Source of the DNA: JBBQXK01 sp038251625
GTDB lineage: Bacteria > Pseudomonadota > Alphaproteobacteria > Rhodobacterales > Rhodobacteraceae
Direction: 5' to 3'
DNA length: 34,790 bases
Assembly (NCBI GenBank): GCA_038251625.1
Contig: JBBSBE010000029.1
Location: 1 to 34,790, forward strand
Shown here: positions 8,141 through 16,023 of the stretch, in pieces
How positions within the stretch are numbered: position 1 is the first letter of the stretch
Layout: each line of letters starts with the position of its first letter
The notes under the pieces: model-generated
The model's database searches: none
What the model was told of the DNA's origin: nothing
What the model saw: only the letters and a program-made list of their open reading frames with translations
Position numbers and translations under genes: made by a program

Positions 8141-8167
8141 CAACCCCGGACAGACACGTGGGGGTTG
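8141..8167. promoter_or_regulatory. Inverted repeat in the divergent META/giant-gene promoter region
   Basis: CAACCCC (8141-8147) and GGGGTTG (8161-8167) are perfect seven-base arms separated by 13 bases. They sit midway between the META gene start (8085) and the giant gene start (8235). The position and symmetry suit an operator shared by the two divergent promoters. The second arm merges with TTGCAC, a possible weak -35 for the rightward gene. Regulator unknown. Confidence 0.4.
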
Positions 8168-8234
8168 CACTCTGCCAATGTGATCGCCATTCTTCCTCGG
8201 AATTCCACGATCATCGTTTGCTTGGAGGCCCGTC

Positions 8235-11200
8235 ATGCCGCTCGACAAGACCGCAATTGATGAGTTGAAGGCCAATGTCGCCTTTGCCCGAAAACGCGAA
8301 CTGGCATTCGGCCTGTGTATCGGAAAATCGGCCGAAACCACCGTGTTGGCCTGCCACAAGACGAAAGCGCCCGATGCAATGGGCCGTCAGGCCAAAAAGG
8401 ATGGCGAGACGGCCAAGATCGCCTTTGGGATGATGACGGTTGAAGGCAAGAACCTCAACCTGTCGTGCGAGGGCGACGTGCCTTCAGGTCTGGCGCGCAA
8501 GACGCGCGAAATGCTCAAAGTAGTCGGGCTGAAGCTCAAGGTCCGCATTCTGGACAGCACTGGCGTTGCGATCGAGGAAGACGGTGACGAAGAGGATGAC
8601 GATCCCGAGATTGTAGAAGATGGTGGTGCCGCTGCCGATCCGCTGGCTGAAGACTGGGCCAAGGCACGCGCCGAAACGGGTGCTGCTGTAACGGCGGCGT
8701 CAGAACTGCCGGGAGCGGAGGCTATTGCGCGCGACTGGCAGAGCGCTCTTGATCTCGCGGAAAACGAGGATCTCGAAGGTGCACTGAAGGCCGCCGGTGA
8801 AGTAATGACCGCGATCGGCGTGGCGGAAGAGACTGCGACCCAGCGCGATGCGGACAGGTTGCGGTGGGAAACTGCCGCAGCCAAGATCGCACCTTTGGTC
8901 GAAGCCACGATCGCAACGGGCACGCCCTCTTCCAGCAAGGTCAGCGCGGTGTGGGCCTTTGCCAAGGGCAAGGCCGAGGGGGCAGAGCCCGACTATGGCG
9001 CCGCGATCAAGTCGATCACCATGATCGTCAAACTCATTCAGGACAGCCGGAGCGAAGAGGCCGATACGGCGCCAATGGCTGCCGGAAATTCGGGGCGAAC
9101 TGTCAAGAGCACACCACCCTCAGCAAAGCCCGGCCCTTCGGCGCCCGACGGTGGAACTGCCACAGCCACACAGCCACCGCTGCGGCCCACGACGGCAGCA
9201 CCACAGCCCCCCACGAACCCGCCGTCCAATCAGGCCGCCCCGGTTGAACCCGGAACTCCCCCCGGCCCAAGTGCATCTGACAAAGAGAAGTTCGACTATG
9301 CAGAGGCGCAGTTGAAAGCGATTGATACGTTGATTTCCGAGTACATGGCCGTCATCCCCGGCTCGGGTGAGGCGATCCCGGTCTCCTGGACGGGCGCAAA
9401 GGGCAAGATCGACGCAGTTCTTGCGCCGATGCGGGGCCCGGGCGCGGCCATCAATGCCAAGAAGGTGGCTGATGCGCAAAAGGGCATCGACACCGTGATC
9501 GGCGTCATCAGTGGCAAGATCGTAGAAAAGACCACGTGGAAACAGACGCTCGACCTCATGAACTTGCGCCTCGTGCCGCTCGAACGGCATGTGGAGGCCG
9601 GATCGTCGCCAGAGGTTGCCCCCAAGATCGCCGCCATCAAGGCTGAGATTGGCAAAGCCGTTGTCAAAGCCAACGCACAGGATTTCAAGAGCGCCACATC
9701 CCTTGTGGCCCCTCTGACGGCGCGCTGTGATACGGTCGAAAAACTTGCCGATGACTTCTCGCACTACAAGGTGATCCTGGCCCAGCGGCAGGCGGCCGTT
9801 GGCGTCGCTGCCGGTGCGCCCACTGGTGTCAAGGATGTGGACAAGCTGCAAAAGGCGATCGAAAAGCTGCTGTCTAACGCCCAAAAGCTTGCTGGAAGAG
9901 AGAAGTTTGCAGAGGCGGTCAAGAACCTCGATCAGATCCCCGCAATCCACGACCAGTATCGCAGGCTTGCGGATCAGGCGTCGGACTACACCTCCTCGAT
10001 GGCCAATATCGAATCCTGGATCCCCGATTTCGACGGTCGCGCCCCCGCAGCGAGGGCCGGCGTGCAGGCCGAGCTTGATCAGTGGAAAAAAGACGTGGCC
10101 GCCGCCAAGGTCACCAAAACCAAGGATTATGGCGTATCGATGCGGATGCTGTCGACGCTTTGGGGAAAGCAGGCTTACCTCAAGAACGCCTTCATCACCG
10201 CCGAAGCCTACCTTGCCGCGCTGAAGGATTTCGAGACGCAGTTCGCCACTTTCAAAGCGCACAAGGGCCGCAGCGGGATCGAGGCGTTCTATCTGCAGAT
10301 GGAGCGCGATCTCGCGCAAGCCAAGGCAGAAGCTGCCTCTGGCAAGCATTCCACGGCTACGGCGATCCTGAACCGCACGCAACCGCAATGGGCGACCCAA
10401 GAGGCCAAGGCGGATGCGTGCGAGCAATATGTTACCAAGCGTGACGCCGTGGCCCAGGTTATTTCGGGGCTAAAGGGCAACGCTGCGGCAGCGACCGTGC
10501 TGGCCCAGGCTGAAGGTTTGATGGCGACGGCCGTCACACAATCCGTGGCGGGCGACTTCACAACCGCGAAGGCATCGGTGGAAGAGGCTGAACGCCGTGC
10601 CGGGAACGCCAAGGCCGCCGCAGATGCGCAAGGCGATCTTGGCAAGCTCAAGGACAGCGGCGCGCTTGGCGGTATCGCTGCGGATATCGATAGGGCAATC
10701 AAGGTCTATGACGATATGCGCACCAACGTGGCGGGCAAGATTACGGGCGGCGGATTTGCCGACCTGCTGGCGCTGGCTGATACCGAGGCCCAGAAAGCGC
10801 GCGACGAAAAGGCCAAGCCTGCGCCAGATTTTGGCGTTGCCAAGGGCGGGCTAGACGCAGGTATCGCCCGACTGGAAGCAGCCCTTCCGAAGATCCTCGC
10901 CAAGGCGCCGTTTGACACCCATCTGGCAGAGGCCAAGAACTTGACGGCTGCGCTGGTTGCCCTGAACGTGGACAATTGCATCCAGCTGCAGATGGTGGCC
11001 GCCAACGCGCTGATCACAGAGGCAGAAAACCTCGGCAAACCGCCGGGCTACGATTTCCCGGGCGCCGAAGCGAAACTGGTGCCTGCACGTGCGGGGGCTG
11101 AAAAGGCCAAGGCAGATGCTGCCCTCTGGCCGCAGATCAAGGCGGACCGGGCAACCATCGACGGTCGCAAAACCGCCATCAACGCTGTGCCCGCCGCCGC

Positions 11201-13697
11201 CGCCTTGATGGGGCCGACGCTGACCCGGCTGAACGATGCCCTGAACGGAATAGATACCAAAAAGGCGGCAGGCGACTTCAAAGGCGCCGCGAAGCAGGCT
11301 GCCGACGGGGCCGTCGCATCTGCGAGAATGGCAAAGGATCTGGTGACCGTGCAAACGATCATTGCGCGCTACGCAACCCGCTACACGGCCCGGGTGGGGC
11401 AGGTCACCGGGCCTGACAGTGCCAAGGCGCAAAGCCAGGTCGATCTGATGAACACCAAGCATGGGGAATACACCACGGCCCTTGCCGCCGGAAACTACGA
11501 TGCGGCGCTAAGGCTGGTCTATGAAACCGGCTGGGCAATCGACGCCGCGCTTCGGATTCTTGGCGAGCACACCACTTACGAAGTGGCCCGCGCCGCCGCT
11601 GAAGCAAAGCTCAATTCCCTTCGTGCGGTGCGAAACCTGGGCGTGGAGGATGAGGTCAAGGCACTCGAAAAGCGCTATGACGATGCCGTGATCCTTTCGA
11701 CCGTCGAAAAGCATCTGCCTGCGCAAAAGGCGATGGAGGCGCTGCCTGTCGATTGCGATACGCTGATTGCGAAGGCCGGACTCTGGAAAGGCTATGACGA
11801 TGCGCTGACGGCGGCGCAGGCAAAGTTGGCCACGATGGAATCCCACCCGCAAGCGGCCGCGATCCGGCCCATGATCACGGCCCTGCGGGGCAAGTTCACC
11901 GCCGCCGTTTCGACCGCCGGCAAGGGTGATTTTTCGGGTGCAAAGACGTTGCTCGATCAAATTCCGGCTGAGGCCGATGCGGCGTTGACCACAGCCGCTG
12001 CGGCGGCGGGTGTGGCGGACAAGGCCGGAAAACTGGGTGACGAGGCGCCCGATCCGGCACTGCTGGCCGAGGCGACCAAGCTTTACGATGGTCTTGTCGC
12101 GCGTGCCGAGGCGCCTTCGGCCAAGGCCGATCTTGATCTTGCACGCCAGCAACTTGATGTGGCGGGCTCAAAAGTTGTCACTCCCGAAGGTGCGCAACAG
12201 GCCCTCAAGGCCGCGATGGAGGCCTGCACGCGCGCCGATATGACAATCAGCCAGCAGAAGATGGTGGCCGATGCAGTGGCGGCGGCACAGGCCGCGACTG
12301 CAACCCTTAAGACCCATGCTCAGGCTGCCTATATAGCCATCGAAATCGCTGCGATGGAGGCTGAGGCAAAGGCCGTGCTGGCTGATACGGCGAAATCAGG
12401 CCCCGATGCTGCGGGCAACCGGGTGCGCACCCTGAACGAACGCGTCGCGCAGGCCAAGGTTCTGGCAGACGGCCAGGCGAAATACGTGGCGGTTTTGGCC
12501 GAGGCCGACGTGCAGCCGCGCCTTGCCCAACTTGAGGCGCATGCCCACCGCTACGCAATCAAACCGTCGATTGATACGATCCGTAAGAAGCTGGAGGAAG
12601 CCGCCGCCCGCTCGGCAGACAAGAAGCCGGTCGAGGCTTTGGCCCTTCTGGAAGAGGTGCGGGCCATTGGCACTTCTGCCTTCGTGATGGCCGAGATGCG
12701 GGCCAACGCCAACGTGAACGTGGCCGATGTCAAGAAAATCCTGGGCCGCCCCGGCGGGCAGGCCGAGCTTGACGCGATGATCGACCAACTGGAACCCGAC
12801 GCACAGCGCAAGGTTATCAGGGTGGCTTTCGAGGCGCGATTTGGCTGCAAGCTGGAAAACTTCTCGGGCGTCGATGCGGCGGGCAAGCCGACCGGCCCGG
12901 TGCTTGACGGCGCGCTCGACGGCCCCAACATCAAGCGCTTCTACGAAATCATGAGCAAGCTACCCGACGGCCACGTCGTCGACAGCGACAGCATGCGCAA
13001 GTTCACCAACATCGAAAGTGGCGGTGGCAGCTACTATGCCGATACCGACAAGGATGTCGTGATGCGCGAGGGCGACGCGGTGCTGAGCGGCGCCTACGGC
13101 TTTGGACGCGAACACGAAGTCGGCGGCGCCGACGAAGACTGCAAGCCCGTCGATGACAAGGAAGTGTCGTTTTTTTCGTGGAACACCCTGCACGAGGTGG
13201 GACATGCGGTGGACGACAAGAACGGCTTCATGAACAAGAACCAGTCCGGGGCGGCCTATGGTGGCTGGACATTCTTTGGACAGAACACGCAAGCCATCGC
13301 CAAGGCAATCGAGGGGCACTTCAAGTACGACGCCACATACATGGGCCAGTTTCTGACGCGCGCGACGCCAGCGGTGCCACCCGCACCCGCCGGTACCGAC
13401 CCCGAGCAGTGGGAAAGCCGGCGTGTCGCGTTCGAGGCTTGGGCCGCAACAACCTTTGTGGGCGGCAAGCCGTGGTCAAGCAATTCCACGGCGGCCAAGA
13501 TCGCCATCGGCGGCACGGTCTATCAGGAAAGCTACGATTTCACCTGGACGGGGTATGCGCTGGCTGCGCGCAAGCAGGGGATGACGGGTTACCAGTTCCG
13601 TGCCCCCGGCGAATGGTTCGCCGAGCTTTACGCGGCCTATCACTCGGGCAAGCTGAAACCCACGCATCCCTCTGCCGGTTGGCTGGCTGCGCTCTGA
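8235..13697 (+). CDS. Giant 74-residue-repeat protein with C-terminal anthrax-lethal-factor-like (M34-type) zinc protease domain
   Basis: 1820 residues, ATG preceded by GGAGG at six bases. Residues 1-110 form a globular start of unknown fold. An acidic stretch (114-129, EEDGDEEDDDPE) follows. Repeats of about 74 residues run from about 150 to 1500, interrupted by a Pro-rich linker at 275-352. The C-terminal domain carries HEVGH at 1653-1657 followed by AVDDKNG, then Tyr1786, Glu1793 and Glu1797 in YQFRAPGEWFAELYAAYHSG. In anthrax lethal factor the zinc site is HEFGHAVDD, Tyr728, Glu735 and EFFAE, with the same seven-residue Tyr-to-Glu spacing, so I infer a metallopeptidase. About 136 residues separate HEVGH from the Glu, far more than in lethal factor. 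There is no signal peptide, membrane helix or RTX repeat. Substrate and cell location are unknown. The CpXC gene follows by 24 nt. Confidence 0.85.
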   Translation: MPLDKTAIDELKANVAFARKRELAFGLCIGKSAETTVLACHKTKAPDAMGRQAKKDGETAKIAFGMMTVEGKNLNLSCEGDVPSGLARKTREMLKVVGLKLKVRILDSTGVAIEEDGDEEDDDPEIVEDGGAAADPLAEDWAKARAETGAAVTAASELPGAEAIARDWQSALDLAENEDLEGALKAAGEVMTAIGVAEETATQRDADRLRWETAAAKIAPLVEATIATGTPSSSKVSAVWAFAKGKAEGAEPDYGAAIKSITMIVKLIQDSRSEEADTAPMAAGNSGRTVKSTPPSAKPGPSAPDGGTATATQPPLRPTTAAPQPPTNPPSNQAAPVEPGTPPGPSASDKEKFDYAEAQLKAIDTLISEYMAVIPGSGEAIPVSWTGAKGKIDAVLAPMRGPGAAINAKKVADAQKGIDTVIGVISGKIVEKTTWKQTLDLMNLRLVPLERHVEAGSSPEVAPKIAAIKAEIGKAVVKANAQDFKSATSLVAPLTARCDTVEKLADDFSHYKVILAQRQAAVGVAAGAPTGVKDVDKLQKAIEKLLSNAQKLAGREKFAEAVKNLDQIPAIHDQYRRLADQASDYTSSMANIESWIPDFDGRAPAARAGVQAELDQWKKDVAAAKVTKTKDYGVSMRMLSTLWGKQAYLKNAFITAEAYLAALKDFETQFATFKAHKGRSGIEAFYLQMERDLAQAKAEAASGKHSTATAILNRTQPQWATQEAKADACEQYVTKRDAVAQVISGLKGNAAAATVLAQAEGLMATAVTQSVAGDFTTAKASVEEAERRAGNAKAAADAQGDLGKLKDSGALGGIAADIDRAIKVYDDMRTNVAGKITGGGFADLLALADTEAQKARDEKAKPAPDFGVAKGGLDAGIARLEAALPKILAKAPFDTHLAEAKNLTAALVALNVDNCIQLQMVAANALITEAENLGKPPGYDFPGAEAKLVPARAGAEKAKADAALWPQIKADRATIDGRKTAINAVPAAAALMGPTLTRLNDALNGIDTKKAAGDFKGAAKQAADGAVASARMAKDLVTVQTIIARYATRYTARVGQVTGPDSAKAQSQVDLMNTKHGEYTTALAAGNYDAALRLVYETGWAIDAALRILGEHTTYEVARAAAEAKLNSLRAVRNLGVEDEVKALEKRYDDAVILSTVEKHLPAQKAMEALPVDCDTLIAKAGLWKGYDDALTAAQAKLATMESHPQAAAIRPMITALRGKFTAAVSTAGKGDFSGAKTLLDQIPAEADAALTTAAAAAGVADKAGKLGDEAPDPALLAEATKLYDGLVARAEAPSAKADLDLARQQLDVAGSKVVTPEGAQQALKAAMEACTRADMTISQQKMVADAVAAAQAATATLKTHAQAAYIAIEIAAMEAEAKAVLADTAKSGPDAAGNRVRTLNERVAQAKVLADGQAKYVAVLAEADVQPRLAQLEAHAHRYAIKPSIDTIRKKLEEAAARSADKKPVEALALLEEVRAIGTSAFVMAEMRANANVNVADVKKILGRPGGQAELDAMIDQLEPDAQRKVIRVAFEARFGCKLENFSGVDAAGKPTGPVLDGALDGPNIKRFYEIMSKLPDGHVVDSDSMRKFTNIESGGGSYYADTDKDVVMREGDAVLSGAYGFGREHEVGGADEDCKPVDDKEVSFFSWNTLHEVGHAVDDKNGFMNKNQSGAAYGGWTFFGQNTQAIAKAIEGHFKYDATYMGQFLTRATPAVPPAPAGTDPEQWESRRVAFEAWAATTFVGGKPWSSNSTAAKIAIGGTVYQESYDFTWTGYALAARKQGMTGYQFRAPGEWFAELYAAYHSGKLKPTHPSAGWLAAL
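8700..12720 (+). repeat. About 17 protein-level tandem repeats of ~74 residues within the giant gene
   Basis: A motif of the form [D/K/N]-[F/Y/H/L]-x-x-A, usually followed by a Leu-rich helix, recurs at residues 179, 253, 410, 483, 557, 631, 704, 774, 865, 940, 1014, 1087, 1159, 1232, 1316, 1391 and 1464. Steps are mostly 72-75 residues. The 157-residue step spans the Pro-rich linker, and 70, 84 and 91 are small indels. Examples are QDFKSA, GDFTTA, PDFGVA, YDFPGA, GDFKGA and GDFSGA. Many units also carry an upstream helix such as L..LE.H followed by I...I..L. The 1391 copy is the weakest. The unit looks all-helical. I cannot assign it to a named repeat family. Confidence 0.75.
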
Positions 13698-13721
13698 CGC
13701 GCGGTCGCGAAAGGAAACCCG

Positions 13722-14465
13722 ATGTCACTCTTTCACCCCGTCAACCTTGTCTGCCCCGGCTGCAAGGCGCTGATCACGATGGAGGCCGTGGGCAGTGTTA
13801 ACGCTGACCGCCGCGCTGACCTGCGCCTCGATATTCTGGAGGATCGCTTTCAGGATACCACTTGTCCCGCCTGCGGCCGTGGCTTCCGGTTGCAGCCGGA
13901 GTTCAACTTTCTTGATGCCGCACGCGGGCAGTGGATCGCCGCGATGCCCGCGCCGCGCTTGCCTGCCTATCTTGAGGTTGAAGACGAAATCCTCGCCGTT
14001 TTCACAGCATCCTATGGCAGCGTGGCGCCACCTGCCGCGCAAGAGATCGGTCGCGATCTGACGGTGCGGCTGACGTTTGGCTGGCCTGCAGTGCGAGAAA
14101 AGCTGATTGCGCGCGAGATGGGACTCGACGACGTGGCATTGGAGATGCTGAAGCTCGACATGATCCGCGCGCTGCCTTTGGCCCCTTTGGCCCCTGGGAT
14201 CGAGTTGCGGTTGGTGCAGGACCTTGGCACCGAATTGGGGTTTGCATGGCTCTCGACGGCGGCTGAAGGTTCACGTGGTGATCTGCTGGTGGTTTCGCGC
14301 AGCGCCTACGATGCCATCCTGGCAAACCCGATCCCTTGGGCAGCCATGCGTGACGCGCTGACCGACGGTCCTTTCGTGGACATGCAGAAACTCTACATGG
14401 GTCTCGGTCGCGGTGTCGCCCCGCCTGAACCCGTGGACGTCGACGCGATCCTGGCCGAGGAATAG
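13722..14465 (+). CDS. CpXC-domain zinc-ribbon protein, partner of the giant protease-like protein
   Basis: A 247-residue protein with a good ribosome site (AAAGGAAA about 5 nt before ATG), starting 24 nt after the giant gene's stop, so almost certainly in the same transcript. The N-terminal half has two CPxC knuckles, Cys11/Cys14 in VCPGCKALI and Cys48/Cys51 in TTCPACGRGF, separated by 33 residues. This matches the CpXC domain (Pfam PF14353), a predicted zinc-binding module of unknown function. The C-terminal half (about 100-247) is a mixed helix/strand region without a motif I recognise. There is no signal peptide. Its conserved position suggests a chaperone, adaptor or inhibitor for the giant protein, which is inference only. 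Confidence 0.82.
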   Translation: MSLFHPVNLVCPGCKALITMEAVGSVNADRRADLRLDILEDRFQDTTCPACGRGFRLQPEFNFLDAARGQWIAAMPAPRLPAYLEVEDEILAVFTASYGSVAPPAAQEIGRDLTVRLTFGWPAVREKLIAREMGLDDVALEMLKLDMIRALPLAPLAPGIELRLVQDLGTELGFAWLSTAAEGSRGDLLVVSRSAYDAILANPIPWAAMRDALTDGPFVDMQKLYMGLGRGVAPPEPVDVDAILAEE

Positions 14466-14605
14466 GCGCCAAACCTTCGGCCGGACGATCCGTTGCCGTT
14501 CTTCGCAAGGGTGCGGAATAGGTCGGTTTGGTCCTTCCCACGGCGACGCAGGATGATATCAGGACCTCGCCTCAATCCTGACCAGCGAAAGAAACGCCGC
14601 CGCCC

Positions 14606-15310
14606 ATGAACGACATTGTGCAGGGCCTTGCTGCAGCGGCGCGGTTGATCGCGGGCCTTGACCGCGACCTGATTGAAATCACGCTACGCTCGTTGCAAGT
14701 GACCCTGTCTGCGGTTGTCATCGCGTCCGTGATCGGTCTGCCGCTCGGGGCTTGGCTGGCCGTCAACCGCTTCAGGGGCCGTCGCCATGTGATCGCGCTT
14801 CTGAATGCCCTGATGGGCCTGCCGCCCGTAGTCGTGGGTTTGATCGTCTATCTTCTTCTCAGCCGCTCGGGGCCTTTCGGCGTGATGGGCCTTCTTTTTA
14901 CGCCAACCGCGATGATCTTCGCGCAAGTCATCATTGTCACGCCGCTGATCGCCTCGATCGCGCACCAGGCGCTGCGGGATCTTTGGGCAGAATATCATGA
15001 CCTGCTTATTTCGCTGAATACGACGCGGGTCCAGCGCATCACGACGCTGCTTTGGGACGGACGCAGGGCGCTTCTGACAGCCTGCCTTGCGGGATTTGGC
15101 CGTGCCATAGGCGAGGTCGGTGCGATCATGATCGTAGGCGGCAACATCGACCATGCTACGCGTGTTCTGACCACCGCCATCGCGCTTGAGACGGGCAAGG
15201 GAAACTTTGCGCTGGCGCTTGGCCTTGGCTTTGTGCTGATCGGGTTGGCCATCGCGGTGAATCTTGCCATCCATGCGCTCTCGCGGACCGAGAGGTCGGG
15301 CCATTGGTAG
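14606..15310 (+). CDS. tupB: Tungstate ABC transporter permease TupB
   Basis: A 234-residue inner-membrane permease. Several hydrophobic helices are clear (VTLSAVVIASVIGLPLGAWLA, LPPVVVGLIVYLLL, AMIFAQVIIVTPLIASIA and a final one at ALGLGFVLIGLAIAV). The coupling-loop region ALLTACLAGFGRAIGEVGAIMIVGGN is characteristic of TupB/ModB-like permeases. Its neighbours are a TupC-type ATPase and a TupA-type binding protein, which supports tungstate rather than molybdate, sulfate or thiosulfate. A 140-nt spacer (14466-14605) separates it from the CpXC gene. I see no clear terminator or operator there. The Shine-Dalgarno sequence is weak (GAAAGAAA about 11 nt upstream). Confidence 0.9.
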   Translation: MNDIVQGLAAAARLIAGLDRDLIEITLRSLQVTLSAVVIASVIGLPLGAWLAVNRFRGRRHVIALLNALMGLPPVVVGLIVYLLLSRSGPFGVMGLLFTPTAMIFAQVIIVTPLIASIAHQALRDLWAEYHDLLISLNTTRVQRITTLLWDGRRALLTACLAGFGRAIGEVGAIMIVGGNIDHATRVLTTAIALETGKGNFALALGLGFVLIGLAIAVNLAIHALSRTERSGHW

Positions 15311-16020
15311 ACAGCATCTTCCCCCTGTCCATTGAGGCAGCAGAGGTGGCACGGCGTGGCACGCGGCTCATCGGGCCGATCAATCTGGAAGTGGGTGCCC
15401 GAGGGCTGACCATTGTGATGGGCCCGAACGGATCGGGCAAAACCTCGCTCTTGCGGATGATGCATGGCTTGGAACGCCCTGTTCGCGGGACCGTGCGGTG
15501 GGCAGTGCCCGATGAACAGGCGCGCAAACGACAGGCCTATGTTTTTCAGACGCCGACGATGATGCGGCGCGACGTGACCGACAGCATTGCCTATGCCCTG
15601 ATCGTCGCCGGAACCCGCCGGGCCGACGCGCGCGCAGCGGCGCGGGACTTTGCGGCGAAGGTGGGCCTTGGTCATGCGCTCGACCGGCCCGCAAGCGTGC
15701 TGTCGGGGGGCGAGAAGCAAAAGCTTGCACTGGCGCGCGCGCTGATCCGGCGCCCGCAAATCCTCTTTCTGGACGAGCCTTGCGCCAATCTTGACGGGCG
15801 CGCCACGCGCGAGATCGAGGCGATTCTGACAGAGGCACGCGACACCGGCACCCGGATCATCATGGCGACACATGACCAGGGCCAGGCGCGCCGCCTTGCG
15901 GACGATATCATTCTCTTGGTACACGGCAATATCTGCGAGGCTAGCCCGGCAGGGGCATTCTTCGCGTTCCCTGAAACCACCGAGGCGCGTGCCTTTCTCA
16001 ACGGCCAAATCGTGGAGTGA
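15304..16020 (+). CDS. tupC: Tungstate ABC transporter ATP-binding protein TupC
   Basis: A 238-residue cytoplasmic ATPase that powers TupB. Walker A is GPNGSGKTS near residue 40, the Q-loop is in YVFQTPTMMRRDV, the signature is LSGGEKQK, Walker B is ILFLDEPCANLD and the switch His is in MATHDQGQA. CAN replaces the more common TSA after the Walker B Glu. The start is a TTG at 15304 that overlaps the tupB stop by seven bases. No in-frame ATG precedes the first strand, so the TTG start seems real, though a slightly later start cannot be excluded. tupA follows after three bases. Confidence 0.9.
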   Translation: MVDSIFPLSIEAAEVARRGTRLIGPINLEVGARGLTIVMGPNGSGKTSLLRMMHGLERPVRGTVRWAVPDEQARKRQAYVFQTPTMMRRDVTDSIAYALIVAGTRRADARAAARDFAAKVGLGHALDRPASVLSGGEKQKLALARALIRRPQILFLDEPCANLDGRATREIEAILTEARDTGTRIIMATHDQGQARRLADDIILLVHGNICEASPAGAFFAFPETTEARAFLNGQIVE

Positions 16021-16023
16021 CCC

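Noticed and set aside
9120..10427. 435-codon minus-strand open frame inside the giant gene
   Set aside because: It lies entirely within the repeat-coding region, is rich in Arg, Gly and Leu as GC-rich shadows are, and has no ribosome site or motif.
8235..13697. Giant gene as an RTX adhesin, Rhs/polymorphic toxin or tape-measure protein
   Set aside because: I see no glycine-aspartate nonapeptide repeats, no YD repeats, no PAAR or secretion-signal domain, no transmembrane stretches and no phage genes nearby.
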